From the NCBI GenBank assembly GCA_003439945.1, contig QVRM01002238.1:186001-250000 (forward strand): 64,000 nucleotides of DNA, read 5' to 3'. The notes beneath the pieces are model-generated. The model made no database searches. It was not told the origin of the DNA and saw nothing but the letters and a program-made list of their open reading frames with translations. A program made the translations under genes and the position numbers. This DNA comes from Dermanyssus gallinae. Taxonomy: Eukaryota; Arthropoda; Arachnida; Mesostigmata; Dermanyssidae. Shown piece after piece: positions 46,350-58,887 of the stretch (the stretch's first letter is position 1; the number at the start of each line of letters is the position of its first letter).

Positions 46350-46613
46350 TTACCGGCAGCCGAACGTAAGGCGAGCACCGCTGCCCGGCAAATCACGACG
46401 AACGAAGGTCCCGTAACTTCGCGTCCGCGCCACAGATCGCCACGATGTCACGACCGCCCGTGGGTCGTGAAACAGAGCGGCTGGGCGGCCCGACCTATCA
46501 CCGATATAGCCTCGGTAGGCAGCTCGAGGCAGTTCGTAGTCAGGATCATCTCGTAAGCCATAGGCCGGCATCTTTGCTAGCTGGTGCTGGTGTTTCGGCT
46601 GCAGCAGCTGCTC

Positions 46614-46649
<36 letters not shown>

Positions 46650-46667
46650 TTGTCGGCACCGCGCCAT
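46350..46667 (-). CDS. poly-Gln open frame (possible first exon)
   Basis: ATG at 46667 opens MARCRQQQQ with about 13 Gln coded by CAA/CAG, followed by KMPAYGLRDDPDYELPRA and about 60 more residues to a TAA embedded in a possible donor (CCG|GTAAAA). It lies just upstream of the acidic exon on the same strand, but no donor/acceptor pair tested joins the two in frame. It may be chance. Confidence 0.2.
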
Positions 46668-46810
46668 TTGGTCCGCTACCTATTTGGAGCAGCAGCGTTC
46701 TGCCACCATTGCTATAGTAGGGGATGTCATGTCGTGTAGGGAACCTAGCGTATAGTTGTTACTAATGCATCCGTATGTCGAAGTATATGTACGCTGCCGT
46801 ATATTAAAAA

Positions 46811-46812
<2 letters not shown>

Positions 46813-46886
<74 letters not shown>
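46813..46886. repeat. (TA)n microsatellite
   Basis: TA run of about 74 bases with one TTTA break near the end. Confidence 0.95.
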
Positions 46887-46887
<1 letters not shown>

Positions 46888-46889
46888 TT

Positions 46890-48820
46890 ACCTATTTATT
46901 TTTATTTGGATTAATACACAGACACAACTATCCGTTGGCGCAATGCTTCGTAAATAAGGAATCCTCTTAACGAATACTTCGTTAACGTTATCTCTTTCTT
47001 CTTAACTTTGCAATGTCAAATAAGACGCAAGTGTTGATAAATAGCTAACATTATAAGCTGTGCTATTTTAGTATGCAGATATGCATTGCGGTTGTCACGT
47101 CAGCTTGATGCAGGTGGCGAGTGAAAGTACTGCAGTAGCGTCAGCAGTTTTTACCAGATCTTCTACTAACTGTCGTGTAAATAATCATATTATTAGGATC
47201 ACATCAATGGTATTAGGGTCATGCTTAGGTATGTCAAACTGTGGCGCCATAGTCTAGGAAGCTAGTCACGGTTGTCATCTACCAGGATGTTGCCGGTTCG
47301 ATCCCAGTTGTTGATCGAATTTTCTACGAGCGATACGCATTGAAGAGGTGATAAACCATATCGCTAAAAGTCAGTGGCCATGCTGCATCAAGTTGCCACT
47401 ACTGAGGAAGTTCTAGATATATATACATGTCTGGCCCTCGGGGCATTGGAGATATACCTCACGGCGATTTCAAGCCCAAGTAAAGGATGGAGGATAATCT
47501 AGAAAATCTCTAAAATATAAAACTACTTCCTCAAAGCTCAAAGTTCTTAGTCTCTCAGTCTTGTCCGTAATTCCCGTTTCTCGTCCTCTTTAGCGCGGTC
47601 TCTCTCAATCTCTCGTCTCCTCTCTTGCTTGCGTTCTCTTGCCTTCTCGATGTGCTTTTGCCTTTACAGGATTGCCTCTACCCGTTTCACTCTCTAGAAG
47701 GCCGCACTTAGAGCGAAAGAGAGGGCGAGTACGATGAACGTGAGATGACCGAGAGAGTAGAGACGACGGCTAAAAAAAAACATAGATAAATTGAGAAGAG
47801 TTCGCGAGTGTGCGCAGGTTCGAGGAAAACCAGCGAGCATCGAAAATCTATTAAGCAAGGATTGGGGGGGCGGGTTTTAAACAGAACCACGACGACGACC
47901 AAGATGAACAAGAAGAAGGGAGAGGAAAAGAAAAGGAAAAAACCGCCGCAGCAGCTGCAGCTGTGGTCGTCGAATCGCAGTGGCCACAAACCACAGCTGT
48001 GACGCGCTACGCAGCTGGCCTAACACCGCTGGCAATTCGTAATCTCGAAAACGGTCGTGCGCGCGTGAGCAATTTTGATTTAGAGACAGCGAGAGAGAGA
48101 GATAGAGAGAGGGGCGGGGGTTCACGTACGAATTCGCACACAGCCCCACATCCTACACACTAATACAGCCATGCACTCAAATACATACAATCTAATACAG
48201 CTATACACTCACATACAGACATACATACACACACGTACATACATGGAGACGCACATACAGACGTACACATACATTCGAACGCACGTACATAAAGGAAGGA
48301 GGTAGGCACGTTCTTGCGGGCCCACGAAGCACGTAGGCACGCAGAGCCCGACTCTACGCAGCTAATAGACAGACAAGCCCACCAATCGGCTCAGGAGACA
48401 CATGCGACATGTGTCATAGACATGGCACATTCGCGCGGATAGCCGATTTGTTGTAGATGACTGAAGTCATAATAATAACAGTAATGATAATAATCAAAAG
48501 AAGAAGAAGAAGAAGACTAAGAAGAGAACGAAACAAGCAATACTAATAATAATAAGATGAAGGAGAAAGCGAACATCAAACACAGACAGCGTTCGCGAAT
48601 AGCGAACACGAGATCTGTGTGGATCGAGTTGGAGGAGGTGGTGGTGGGAAACGAGAGCATGGACGGAAGAGGAACAGAGCGAGAAATCAAAGAAAGAAAG
48701 AGAGAGCTCGCGCGAAATAGAGGGATGGAGGAGAGCTAAACGGCTGGTGGGGCGGGGGCATCTCCTCCAACACCCCCGACCCCCTGCCCGCTCCCCCGCT
48801 CCCCCGCTACCCCACCGACG
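46890..48820. other. non-coding DNA with SINE-like head and CA-rich tract
   Basis: Contains a tRNA-like sequence at 47247-47325, a GA-rich tract at 48085-48115 and an irregular ACATAC-rich tract at about 48170-48290. Confidence 0.45.
47247..47325 (+). mobile_element. tRNA-like (SINE head?) sequence
   Basis: CATAGTCTAGGAAGCTAGTC resembles an A box/D arm, and CCGGTTCGATCCC, 40 bases further on, matches the polymerase III B box. A clean acceptor stem was not found. Confidence 0.35.
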
Positions 48821-48823
48821 TCA

Positions 48824-49150
48824 TGAAGACACTCCGAAGCACACCGCTCTGCGACTGCAGAGACTACTGCGTCTATGGTTCGCCAACCCGCCACGACTGG
48901 CCGACATGAAGCTGCTGTTACTGCTGCTGCCAAATTCGATTAGACGAAAATCGCCGCTGATTTCACCATCACGGCGAGCGGCGGCGGCACCACCACAGTA
49001 GTCACCGGTACGGCCGATTTCGAAGCCGACAACGCCGGCGCGTTGAGTTTTATCGCTGAGAAACTTATCTACTTTTAGTTGGTCGTCGTCCTCATCGTCG
49101 TCGTCGTCGTCGCCCTGCCACTCGACTTTCAGGTTTCCGACTACGATCAA
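48824..49150 (-). CDS. candidate host exon with Asp-rich tract, minus strand
   Basis: An open minus-strand frame with largely C/G-ending codons reading ANVDELIVVGNLKVEWQG, then an Asp/Glu run, then LKVDKFLSDKTQRAGVVGFE and a Ser/Arg-rich end. It has no ATG near its start; an acceptor TGATCGTAG (about 49141-49149) is possible. The GAC/GAT run alone could create the frame by chance. It lies on the same strand as the 46-kb and 57.6-kb candidates. Confidence 0.25.
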
Positions 49151-49199
49151 TTCGTCGACATTGGCCCAACGGACGTCCACGAATCATAGAAACCGACAA

Positions 49200-49405
49200 C
49201 AACAACAACAACAACAACAATAACAATACCAACGCCAGCAACGACAGCAGCAGCATCATCAATAGCATAAAATACAACAGTAGCAACAAAGACGACAGCA
49301 ACAGCAACAACGACGACAGCAACAGCAACAACGACGACGACAACAATAACAAAGCAACAACAGCAAAAACCACAACAATAAAGCAACAGCAACAACAACA
49401 ACAAA
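49200..49405. repeat. (CAA/CAG/CGA)n triplet array
   Basis: Imperfect CAA array with AGC and CGACGA interruptions. Confidence 0.9.
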
Positions 49406-49419
49406 TGTATTACTGTGGC

Positions 49420-52400
49420 GGCTCTTACAGCTTTTGCAGGGCCTACGCCTTAGTACCGAAGAAAATCCGGATTTTTAAAGGAAGAGAAAATCGCGCACTT
49501 TCAGGCGACGCCGCGAGATTTGTGGTGGTGTACTCGTATACGAAAACACGTCTCTCTACCTACTAGACACGAGCAGGTGTACATGAGCTCCCGGTCACGC
49601 GTGCTAAGGCTTAAAATCGAATCCATATTGGATGTATATCATTGTTATCGTTGTTGTTAAGTATATTACTCCTGTTCCGCCGGATATCGTGGATGTTTCA
49701 ATGCTGCGCCCCAACACTTCGCAAGAGAGTTCGAATCAGTGGGTGGCTGGTACGCCAGCCTCTCCCTGCTTGTCGTTACTGCGGATTGTTATTTTCTCTA
49801 TTTAATAACTCATATTTCGTACAACTGCATGCGGCACCCGTTTAGTATGGCGGTCAATAAAACTGATTTCCATGTAGGTATATACACATCTAACTTTGAG
49901 ATCCAATTTGAAGGACTTTTACGTATATGGGTGGCAGCTGGCGCTAGAACGGCGGAATTCGAATGCAGAAGCCTGGTGAAGCAAAGAAGGTGGTGGTACA
50001 ATTAAGGAGCGCTTTTTTTCGCCAACGGCACTACAACCACGCCGTTCTCCACCAGTAGCAAAAGTACCATAGAAGGAAGCTAACCAGTGCGGCAAACGAA
50101 TAGACGGTGGGCGGCCGCATCATCGACAGAGCCGTGTCAGGTCGAATCGGGTCGAGACGCAGGACAACAACGACAACAACGTTGTTAATGACGATGATGA
50201 TGACGGCGACGACGACGACGAACCGAAACTAACATCTGTTGTAGAAGTTATAGTGTAAAAGTGCAGCACGATGGCTACCGTCCGCACCTGTGGGCCAGCC
50301 CAAGGCAAGGCCTCAGCACGACCTGCGACAGCAGCACGGGCAGAGTAGCAATGCCTTCTGATGCTGTATGATGCTGATCTTGCTGATTAGAAATATAGCA
50401 ATGCTGAGGATGATGATTATGATTACAATGATGATGAAGCTGATGCTAATGATGATAGTGATGGTCATGATGATGCTAATGACAATCTTCACTGAACGCG
50501 TCATACCAACTTTGGTGCGTTACCACGAAACGTGTGGTGTATGTATGTGTCTGTGTGTGGCGCGTGTAGCCTTATCAAGCGGCGGCGGCTGCTGCTGCTG
50601 ATCATGATGAATTCGAGTTGGAAGGTGAACATGGCTCTGATGGTTATGGCAGAGCATGACGACGTCCACGGATGCAAACAAGAAATCGCAGGGGGCCTGC
50701 CGAGTTCCTGTCCTGCTGCCCGTCACCTGCTCCGTCGTTCGTCGGTTTTTTCTTCAGCCATTGTGGAGGAATAATCAAACACCACTGGACGAGAAAAGCA
50801 GGAGGTTGCTGACATTCAACAGCGGGAATCGCTGGTAGCAGGCCCTTCTTTTCGTCTAAGACAAAGAGAAAAAAATGTGATGAGGGAAGAAAAGAGAGTC
50901 GGTTGATGAGCGCCGAAACGATTTCCCGGCTGAGGTGCGACTGGAAAATCGGCGAGAACGCACACGAACCTTAGAAGCGCGGAAGAATTCGAAGGAACTT
51001 AGAGGGCAGACGAAGATGAGAAGGAGACGGAACATGATGAAAGCACGGAAAAGAAAAGTAAAAATAATAAGAAGAAAACATAGCAAGTTTCTGGGAGGAA
51101 CTTGAAGAAAACACGATTGAAATAACGCCGAGCGATGGAGAACATCGGAGACTAGATAAAAGTGAGAAAGGGAACGAGTGAGTGAACTCTGGGCGATGGG
51201 GAATAAGGACTTGGAGGTGATGGTTGAGGGGGAATCGTTCGGCGCAGCAGTGGTGCCTGTGGTGTCAGTGGTATCGGCAGTCGGAGAGGTAGCGGGTAGC
51301 AATAGTAATCATGGTGGTAGTAGTAGAAAATCTATAAATTGAGAAACGTGGCCGAGTCGCTACGAGCGTCAAAGGCGCGATCTATGATCGGGGGGGGGGG
51401 GGAGGGGCGGCGGGAGGGGTCCAGCCAAGCGCTCTTCGGAGGGGCAGGGTTTCGAGCCGCAGCGGTCGCTTCCGAGCGGGGGCGCACCGCGATCGTTGCC
51501 CGTTCAAGATTCGACAAATTTGGCAATTTGCTTTTGAGAAATCAAATTGGATCTGAATGGTAGTAGTCGGAGTGGTGGTAGTCGAATGTAGTCGTAGGGG
51601 AGCAGCGACTGGCCTCCCAGCAATTCCTATTTTCACCGCCAGCTGGAAACAGTGTGTAGCGGTGTGTGTTCGGGCGGTCGAACTGCTCAGCGAAGCAGAG
51701 CACAGCAGTGATCCGGGGGTACGAATATGGCGGCAATGATCAACTGAGCTGCTAGCAGCAGCAGCAGCAGACCCCTCTGAGACTACTCTACGACGAAGAA
51801 CTGACTGACTTAGTGACTGACACAACACTCAAAGACGACGATGTCTCTCGGCCGGTCGACGACCACGGCCACGCCGAAGCCGCGACCAGGTGGCAGCCTC
51901 CACCTTGTCCGCCGAGGAATCGTTCGCACCGGCACGTACAAAGGTAACACGATTTTGCAGAACGACGTCGACGCAGACCGCCTATCTATCCACCTAGCCA
52001 TGTTCTCCGTGCTTCGCTCCGTGTATCGCCGCTGAGGTGACGGGGTTGTTTCACTTTTTGTGTCAGTCACATATTGCTGCTTCCGCTATCGGCGCTGCTG
52101 CTGCTGTTGATACCGATGGCGCAAGGTACCTAAAATAAATGCGATGCGCTCGAAAAAAGCAAAAGAAAAGCCTCGCCCATACCGTCGCGACTGCCCCCGC
52201 TACCGCCGCGAAAGCTACCTCCTACAGAATTGTGGTAATAAAATTGGTTGATTAAGCTCTTACGACGTTCATGATCGCCGTCTACCATCACCTTTTATGG
52301 AGGTAAATATACGACAGTAATAATAATAACAATAATAATAATCATAGTAATAATGTGAATCATCATCATCATCATAGCCATTATGATAATGAAATTATGA

Positions 52401-52540
52401 TTAAATATGTGAGGCACGTTTTCACTACTGGCAATTTTGGCAGGAAGGAGACAAATTGCATATTTAATTGTTAACGATCGCAAATCGTACTGTTCAATCT
52501 GTTCTACTGAGAATAAGGGCGTGTCTGCTTCTGTTTCCGC
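49420..52540. other. non-coding DNA
   Basis: GAT-rich patch at 50380-50490, GA-rich patch at about 50860-51200, a 12-base G run at 51391-51402 and unique sequence. No domain or mobile element recognised. Confidence 0.45.
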
Positions 52541-52541
52541 T

Positions 52542-52542
<1 letters not shown>

Positions 52543-52594
<52 letters not shown>

Positions 52595-52696
52595 TTAAGC
52601 CCAACTGTTGAAGTTTTCAGTAGCTACTTTACTGTTGTCAGTAGCGTCTACAATTGTATTACTTTTGAGCGCCCTTCTTTATCAACACACACACAC

Positions 52697-52731
<35 letters not shown>
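52543..52731. repeat. (TA)n microsatellites, two arrays
   Basis: TA arrays at 52543-52591 and 52701-52731; the second follows a short CA run. Confidence 0.9.
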
Positions 52732-52734
<3 letters not shown>

Positions 52735-52920
52735 AACATTTTGTCGTAGATGCCATACAGTTGTAATAATAAACACGAGCTCTATACATCTTTGTGTTTT
52801 TTTTTTAGATTTCCCGTAAGGCACTTGCCCGTGTACAGATTTTTTTTATGTCATGGCTAAGTTTATTCTACTCCGGCATTTACTTTGTCTAAATTGGAAA
52901 CCATGCAAATCAATTTAAGA

Positions 52921-52999
52921 GTGGCCGGTCTGGGTCTCGAACCCAGTCCTCCCGAATGCAAGGCAAACACTTTTGCCACTAAGCCACCTTGCTCGGTGA
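52921..52999 (-). mobile_element. tRNA-Ala-like SINE head or tRNA pseudogene
   Basis: On the minus strand: GGTGGCTTAGTGGCAAAAGT (A box/D arm), TTGCCTTGCATTCGGGA (anticodon-arm-like, TGC) and CTGGGTTCGAGACCCAG, a perfect 5-bp T stem with B box. The anticodon stem pairs poorly and no acceptor stem closes, so a working tRNA is unlikely. Confidence 0.5.
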
Positions 53000-53129
53000 C
53001 TGTCACTACAGTTACAGGCATTCCATATATACATGTTGTGCTTTATTGACAACTGATTGGTTCTAAAATTGATCACACGTTAATATTACACACCCTAGCA
53101 GCATCGTAATTTGCGTAGCGGCGGTGCAT

Positions 53130-53905
53130 TGGAGCATTGTTGGAGGCGGTACAGATCGGACAGCTTTTCTCAAAGTTTACACCTGCACTCAGGGGACTCT
53201 TTTTGATACTTCTCTCGTGTGCATAACTTCGTTTGGAAGCCACGAACTGCAAAGCCGGTTATCATGTATAGATTTCTATAGTTTGGGCTCTTCCAGGCGT
53301 TCAGCCTCGTTTCCTGTTTCGTATGACAGCTCGTATATATACATCAGCCTGCTTTTTTATTACACTTTACGAGGTATTAATTAAGCGCATCTGTTTTCGG
53401 AACACTGTGTGCCCTCCAAAGATTGTCTACACGGAAAGGCGAAGAAGCTAACAAATACACTAGCCGATTATGGTTAGTACGACTCAACACTAACACTTTC
53501 TTTGAGAAGTTAGCTTTAATGCTGTCTAGCGTTCTGAGGTTTTCTTTAATTAGATTAGACCGAACGACCTGTATTCTCCATCGATAAGTTGTGATAGCTG
53601 TGCTAGCATAGCTAGCTTTCATCGTAGTGGTGGACGTCGTTCTCTGTGTTAAGAACACTGTTATCAGGTACGGAAATTATTGTACGTATTCTATTGGCAC
53701 TGATCTCAGACGTAGTGCACCGTGATCCGCATTTCTCCACCCGGGGCGAAACTTCATCGCCTGTTTTATTTAAATTGATCTCCAAGGGGTTGCGCTCAAC
53801 GTACAATTGCAATGTGGCTAGCGATTGCTGCACATAAGAGCGACTGCGGGAGTAGAGTGGCAGGTTATCTGCGTACATGAAATTGTGGGTTTGCGGTGTC
53901 TGTAA
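53130..53905 (-). pseudogene. decayed LINE reverse transcriptase fragment (second copy)
   Basis: Minus-strand frames read FMYADNLPLYSRSRSYVQQS where element A has MYADDLVIYSRSRFHLQQA, with the second catalytic Asp changed to Asn. Next are LEINLNKTG, then TNHNRLVYLLASSPFRVDNL (element A: TRNRLVYLLTGTPLFVEQL) and a C-terminal part down to about 53130. Stops and frameshifts break it. It is the same family as 10657-11712 and in the same orientation. A TA array at 53919-53947 separates it from the next fragment. Confidence 0.7.
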
Positions 53906-53915
53906 CGAGCTCGGT

Positions 53916-53951
<36 letters not shown>

Positions 53952-54037
53952 TGGACCGACATAGCCCGCCGGCAAATTTATTTGTCCATGTTGTCTGTTA
54001 TCACAATGTGTCACATAACGCACTGAAAACTAACGAC

Positions 54038-54352
54038 TCAAGGCTCTAGGTCCAAGATGGGGCTGGTCCACCTGGCCAAAGTTCCTCTCACCGACGCGGC
54101 GTTCCCCCTCTGAACGTCTAACGACAAGCGCTGCAGTAAGTACTCCCCCGCTCTTTTGTCTCCTGAAGCAACCACCAATCTTTTCCCGACGTCTCTGAGT
54201 AATTTTTTGGTAAGCAACCCTGGTCCCCCTAACGTCTCAAAAGCTGGAGGTGAGAACAAGTAGGGATAGTCCAGGCTTGAGTACTTCCTGCACTTGGCTA
54301 TTTCCGCTAAGGCAACCGCATGCCCAGGGCGGGCTGCGCCAGTACCGACCAT
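54038..54352 (-). pseudogene. C-terminal fragment of a YLDDG-type LINE ORF2
   Basis: About 104 codons ending in a stop at 54038. LFSPPAFETLGGPG, ASGDKRAGEYLLQRLSLD and QRGNAASVRGTLARW match the C-terminal domain of element B (CAFETLGGPG, ATGDPRAGEFFRQRLSLD, QRGNATAVLGTLSRW). So it is a 5'-truncated relative of element B on the same strand. It also keeps sequence upstream of FETLGG (EIAKCRKYSSLDYPYL) that is missing from element B. A TA array (54371-54404) marks its 5' side. Confidence 0.75.
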
Positions 54353-54369
54353 TGAAGGGGCTAAAGAGT

Positions 54370-54370
<1 letters not shown>

Positions 54371-54404
<34 letters not shown>
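54371..54404. repeat. (TA)n microsatellite
   Basis: Pure TA run. Confidence 0.93.
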
Positions 54405-54406
<2 letters not shown>

Positions 54407-54419
54407 GTGCGTTTAAATG

Positions 54420-57345
54420 AAAAGACACGAAACGTCGGAACGACCGAACCAGTTTAAATTTAAATATGTTGTTTAGGGATAACGTATTATTCAGACATCC
54501 AGCGACGTGAATGGAGTGTTTTGTTCGTAAATACAATATACACATTGGCTGCTACGATCACGGAACACGCCTCCGGACTAGCAACTGAACAAACACAGAC
54601 TAGACTACTGATGGTTGTACGCTTAGATTAATTTAAATATTGACATAATATTACACGCAAGCCATTTTCAGATATGCGCTAGCCTTCGACTGGGAAAAGA
54701 ACTCTGCTAAGAACATGACGTTGGCCCCACCAGATTTCCACTACACTCAATATGAACCTATTGCCTTACCTGCAACAGATACCCGGCGAGGTTCGTTCGA
54801 TACAAACGCCCTGAACAATGGCTACTGCCAGAAAGGTTTTCCAACCGGCAAGTTTTCTCAATAAACGTGAATCGCCTCATCTATTCATGGTACACGCAAA
54901 CCGGTTAGACGCAGTAAAATAGCTATCTTACCGAAGACGGAAAGTGTCGTTTGGAACGCAGCCACATCTTTTACAGTGTGATCGTTACTCTGCGCGTGAT
55001 CCTTACCGGGTCGCAGAGCTTGTGCGGCTACGAATAAAGCAGAAGCTACAAAAAGGCTACACAAATGTGCTGCCGTTCGGTCGTACTTCGAAGTGATACC
55101 TGCGAACCCCCATGAACCTATTGAAACGTGTGAGGTGTTTACCCAGATTACGCTACTAAGTCCGTTTACAGATTTAGCTCGTTTACATATGTCCGTTTGT
55201 AGATGTTTCTGTGTGAAGGTTGAAGATGCGTCGCCTGCAGCTTTTTTGCAGTCCATCGATGTTGGTACTCCCGCAAACATCTCACTTTTCTCTCATTTCA
55301 CCGTTGTGCCCAACGCCTATGCCGTGTACTGATGCTGCCCGTCTCTGTGAACCTTTTTACAGTAAGCAACATAAATTGCTTTCTTAACCCCGACGGATGT
55401 TGACTCCTTGACAATCTTCAGCTTCGAGACGGACGTTTACTAGCCAGCAACAAATGAGTCGCAAGCACGACAATCTACCCTGTTCCCTGTTTCCTTGGAC
55501 GCAATTTATGGTTAAGCGTGGGTGCATTCAGCGTCTAGTCGCGCTAATTGCGCGCTCCCCTCTCGAGGTGTTCCTTTGGTTGTCGTACCCGATACATTAA
55601 TACTCATATTTACTCATATATTATATACGTGCACTTATACAGCCGCATACCGCCTTGGTCAGCATCAATTTCTCTCAACCGGGTGTAACGAACTCCTCTT
55701 TATCGCAATCTTCATTGGCGTGTTGTTTGTTCCAGTTATGAGTAGCTCAATCCGTTTCGCCTCGACCCCCTGGGTTTTAGGCTGCACTACGGCTCGGACT
55801 AGGACTATAATATTCGTTTTTGCTGTTGTTTCTATTATTGTTGTTGTTGCTTTTGTTGTTGTGCTTGCTGTTGTTGGTATAATTGCTGCTGTTGTCGTCA
55901 TCATTGTTTCTATAACTCCTGTTGTCTCCGTCTCATTGTGTATGTGTGTGTCTCGTTCGCTCTCTCTTTGCACTCATTCCTTGTCATGTTGCTAAACGAC
56001 AATAAAGCAACATTACGGACGGCAACCGAATCGAGAACAAACAATCAACAAATAACAACAACATTGATACGCGTTCATGCGTACGCGCCTATCTACTGGT
56101 TGCTTGTTCGACTTGATTCAGTTTTACATACATTCATGACCAACCTTTCTATCCACCTCTATCATTATCATCACCACCACCATCACCACCACCACCGAGC
56201 ATGCATGCTGCCGATGGATTCAGTCATCGTTACATTCCATCGACCTATCCATCGTTGCCTTCCATCAATCAATCTGTTCATATCTCTTTATGCATTCATT
56301 GTTCTTGTCGTCTCGATGTTGTTGTTGTTGTTGCTGCTGCTGTTGCTGTTGTTGCTGCTATTGCTGTTGTTGTTGCTGTTGCTGTTGTTCTGGTTGTTGT
56401 TGCTGTTGCTGTTGCTGATAATGATGATGACGATGATGGTAAACCATTGCAAACCGTATCATATCTTCATCCCATATCCCATATCTTTGATGCAACATCA
56501 CTACGCTATTTATTGACGTGACTAGTGTGTGTGTGTGTGTGAGTGTCGCTCGCCTGATTTCTCGCGCTGGCGTCAACGGCAACGGTGGCTGTGGAGACGA
56601 CGACAACGACGTTCACGGCGACAGGTGAGTTTGTCGGCCAGGTCAAGCAGCCGGTAGGCCGGCCGCGGACAGATTGCGCCATGATCGATGCTGCGTCGTC
56701 GTCGTCGTCGTCGTCGCTACACAGCCGTAGCGGCCAGCCAAGTGATTGCTGTCAATTTAAGCGTGAAGTGAACCTAAATTGGTACAAACAATAATAAATT
56801 ACGACAATAGTGATGATGTTTGGTGAACGGCATGGTACAGCATTGCCACCCCTCCATCTCCCCTCCAGCCCGCCCGCCAGCTCCCTTGTTGTAGACGCAG
56901 CGCGACGACGATGCTGGATGTATAATAGTTCTCTCCCATTCTTCTCTCTCACACCCCATGCACTCATGCATCTTCTTTGCTTGCTTGGTTTCGGATGTTT
57001 GCCATTGTTTTATTGGGTATCTCGTGTCGTAGACATCCGTCCGTTACCTCTATCGCCTTCCCTGCCTAATGTTTGTCTGGTTATGGGAGCTTTCGGCAAT
57101 GCATAATGGACGGACATGCGTGTCGCTGGTAGCTGTGTGCACAACTAATGTCACACTCACAAACCCACTATATACCCGTATCACCGGGCGTGTTTCGTAC
57201 ATGCAGAGAGATGCAACAACAATTTAGAACAACGGTTCTAAATTGTCTCTCTACTTTCTCTCCCGCTTTCCCGATTTATTTGTATCTACCTAGTAAGTCC
57301 ATCCAGCAATAGTTTTGCATTACTTTTGAATGCGTGATCTTGTAT
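54420..57345. other. non-coding DNA
   Basis: AT-rich unique sequence, then TTG runs (about 55820-55890), a CAC/ACC run (56170-56197) and a TTG/CTG array at about 56317-56420. A 131-codon minus-strand frame at 54885-55280 has no recognisable domain. Confidence 0.45.
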
Positions 57346-57351
57346 TCGCTC

Positions 57352-57362
57352 TATATATATAC

Positions 57363-57405
<43 letters not shown>

Positions 57406-57414
57406 GATATATAC

Positions 57415-57443
<29 letters not shown>
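57352..57443. repeat. interrupted (TA)n microsatellite
   Basis: TA array broken by TACGTA and GATATG segments; further TA-rich sequence continues to about 57500. Confidence 0.9.
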
Positions 57444-57445
<2 letters not shown>

Positions 57446-57581
57446 TATGATATAAGTGATATCTATAATATTATCATAAGTAATTATATATAGATATATA
57501 TGTGTGTATGTTTCTTGCTCAGTCTCTCACTCGCCCCGCCTCCGGGAGTTCATTTGTGCTTTTCTTTGTCTTTAGCCTTAC

Positions 57582-57842
57582 GTCGTGAAGGAGGTTAATT
57601 TGTTCGTGTGCTCTTCGTCCTCGACCGCTGCGTGTTACTGCGGTATCACCATACTCCGCTTTACCGGCACCGTTTAGAACCTTAGCCAAATGGGCCAACC
57701 GAGCATTGCCGGCCACACCAGCTGGCCCCTGTTGTAACAACCCGTAATCATAATCACAATCATCACCAGCGTTCATTATTACCATCACGTTATTGTGTTG
57801 TTGTTGTTCATTTTGAACCGGTTGAAAGCGCGCCCGTCAAAT
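57582..57842 (-). CDS. candidate host exon, minus strand
   Basis: The minus-strand frame is open from a TGA near 57842 to a good donor, GAC|GTAAGG (exon end 57582). It encodes FQPVQNEQQQHNNVMVIMNA, then GLLQQGPAGVAGNARLAHLA, KVLNGAGKAEYGDTAVTRSG and HEQINLLHD. Codons are mixed and not explained by a repeat. Two in-frame ATGs at its beginning could be starts. No domain recognised. It may belong to the same gene as the acidic exon at 46 kb. Confidence 0.35.
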
Positions 57843-57995
57843 GCAGCGTAGCGAACTCTATCACTCTGTCTCTCTCTCTGTCTTGTTTCTTGTATCTCTA
57901 TCGCTCTCCGTGTCCGTGCATAGGGTTTGCGCCTCTCCCCCCCCCCCGCAATGAGGGCCCGTTGCGGGGCCTTCTCTTCTCTCGTCGTTCTCTAG

Positions 57996-58147
57996 TGTTC
58001 CGCTTCCGTCTCCTCCTTATCGATCCACAACAATTGGAACAGCAACAAAACAATAGCTACAGTGGCAGCAATAACAACAATAACAACAACAACAATAACA
58101 ACAAAGGCAGCAACCGCCGCCGCATGAACAGTAGCCCGTTAGAGTAA
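57996..58147 (+). CDS. candidate exon after strong acceptor, Asn-rich
   Basis: A CTTCTCTTCTCTCGTCGTTC-type pyrimidine tract ending TCTAG (57991-57995) is a strong acceptor. The frame reads FRFRLLLIDPQQLEQQQNNS, an Asn run from AAC repeats, then NRRRMNSSPLE and stop. A donor AGA|GTAACC overlaps the stop. The Asn run weakens the case. Confidence 0.25.
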
Positions 58148-58149
58148 CC

Positions 58150-58880
58150 GTGTTAACTCAGCAGACGCTCGCAGGGCTACCGTGCGTCATGCCAATTCGC
58201 TGTTGCTGCTGCTGCTGGCTGAGCCAATCGATCGACATGGCATGAACCGATTCATGCACATTTCGATCTACGGGCCAACCAATCGAGAGAGCCCCGATAC
58301 CTCGCCGTTGTCGTTGGCGTCGTCGTCGTCGTCACGCCGGAGGTCCGGTCGCTCAATCGGTTCGCCTGTTGTCGAATGGTGGTACCACCGCACCGCACCA
58401 CACCACTCACTGACTGGCTGTAGCAACAGGTACAACAGCAGCGTCAACAGTGCCAGCAGGAACATACAATAGCCGAAACAGCAGCAGCAGCAGCAACAGG
58501 TATAACAGCTAGAACAGTAGCAGCCGGTGCAGCAACAACAACCACAACAACAACGACGGCGACAACAACAACGACTGCGACGACAACAACGGCGACAACA
58601 ACAACGACAACGGCAGTGGCGTTGGCGTTGGATAGACGGCACGCTCAAAAACGGCACCGTAATTCGCAATCATGATCGTCGTCATCGCCAACAACAACAA
58701 CAACAACAAGTACCAACAACAACAACAACAGTGCTGGCAGAAGCAACAGCAACAACAGCACCCTCATGGAGATGAACATAATAGTACTGTTGCTGCTACT
58801 AGTGTAGTAGTAGTAGTAGTAGCAGCAGTTGTTGTAAAAAAAAAAAAAAAAAAATTACAGGTCATTTGTATTTTTTTTTT
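58150..58880. other. triplet-repeat-rich non-coding DNA
   Basis: CAG/CAA/CGA arrays at about 58480-58620 and 58690-58760, a GTA run and a poly-A tract of about 18 bases at 58837-58854. Confidence 0.5.
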
Positions 58881-58887
58881 AGTTGTT

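Noticed and set aside
52921..52999. Functional tRNA-Ala gene
   Set aside because: The T arm is perfect but the anticodon stem mispairs and no acceptor stem closes.
54885..55280. 131-codon minus-strand frame
   Set aside because: No recognised domain; the opposite strand is also open over most of it.
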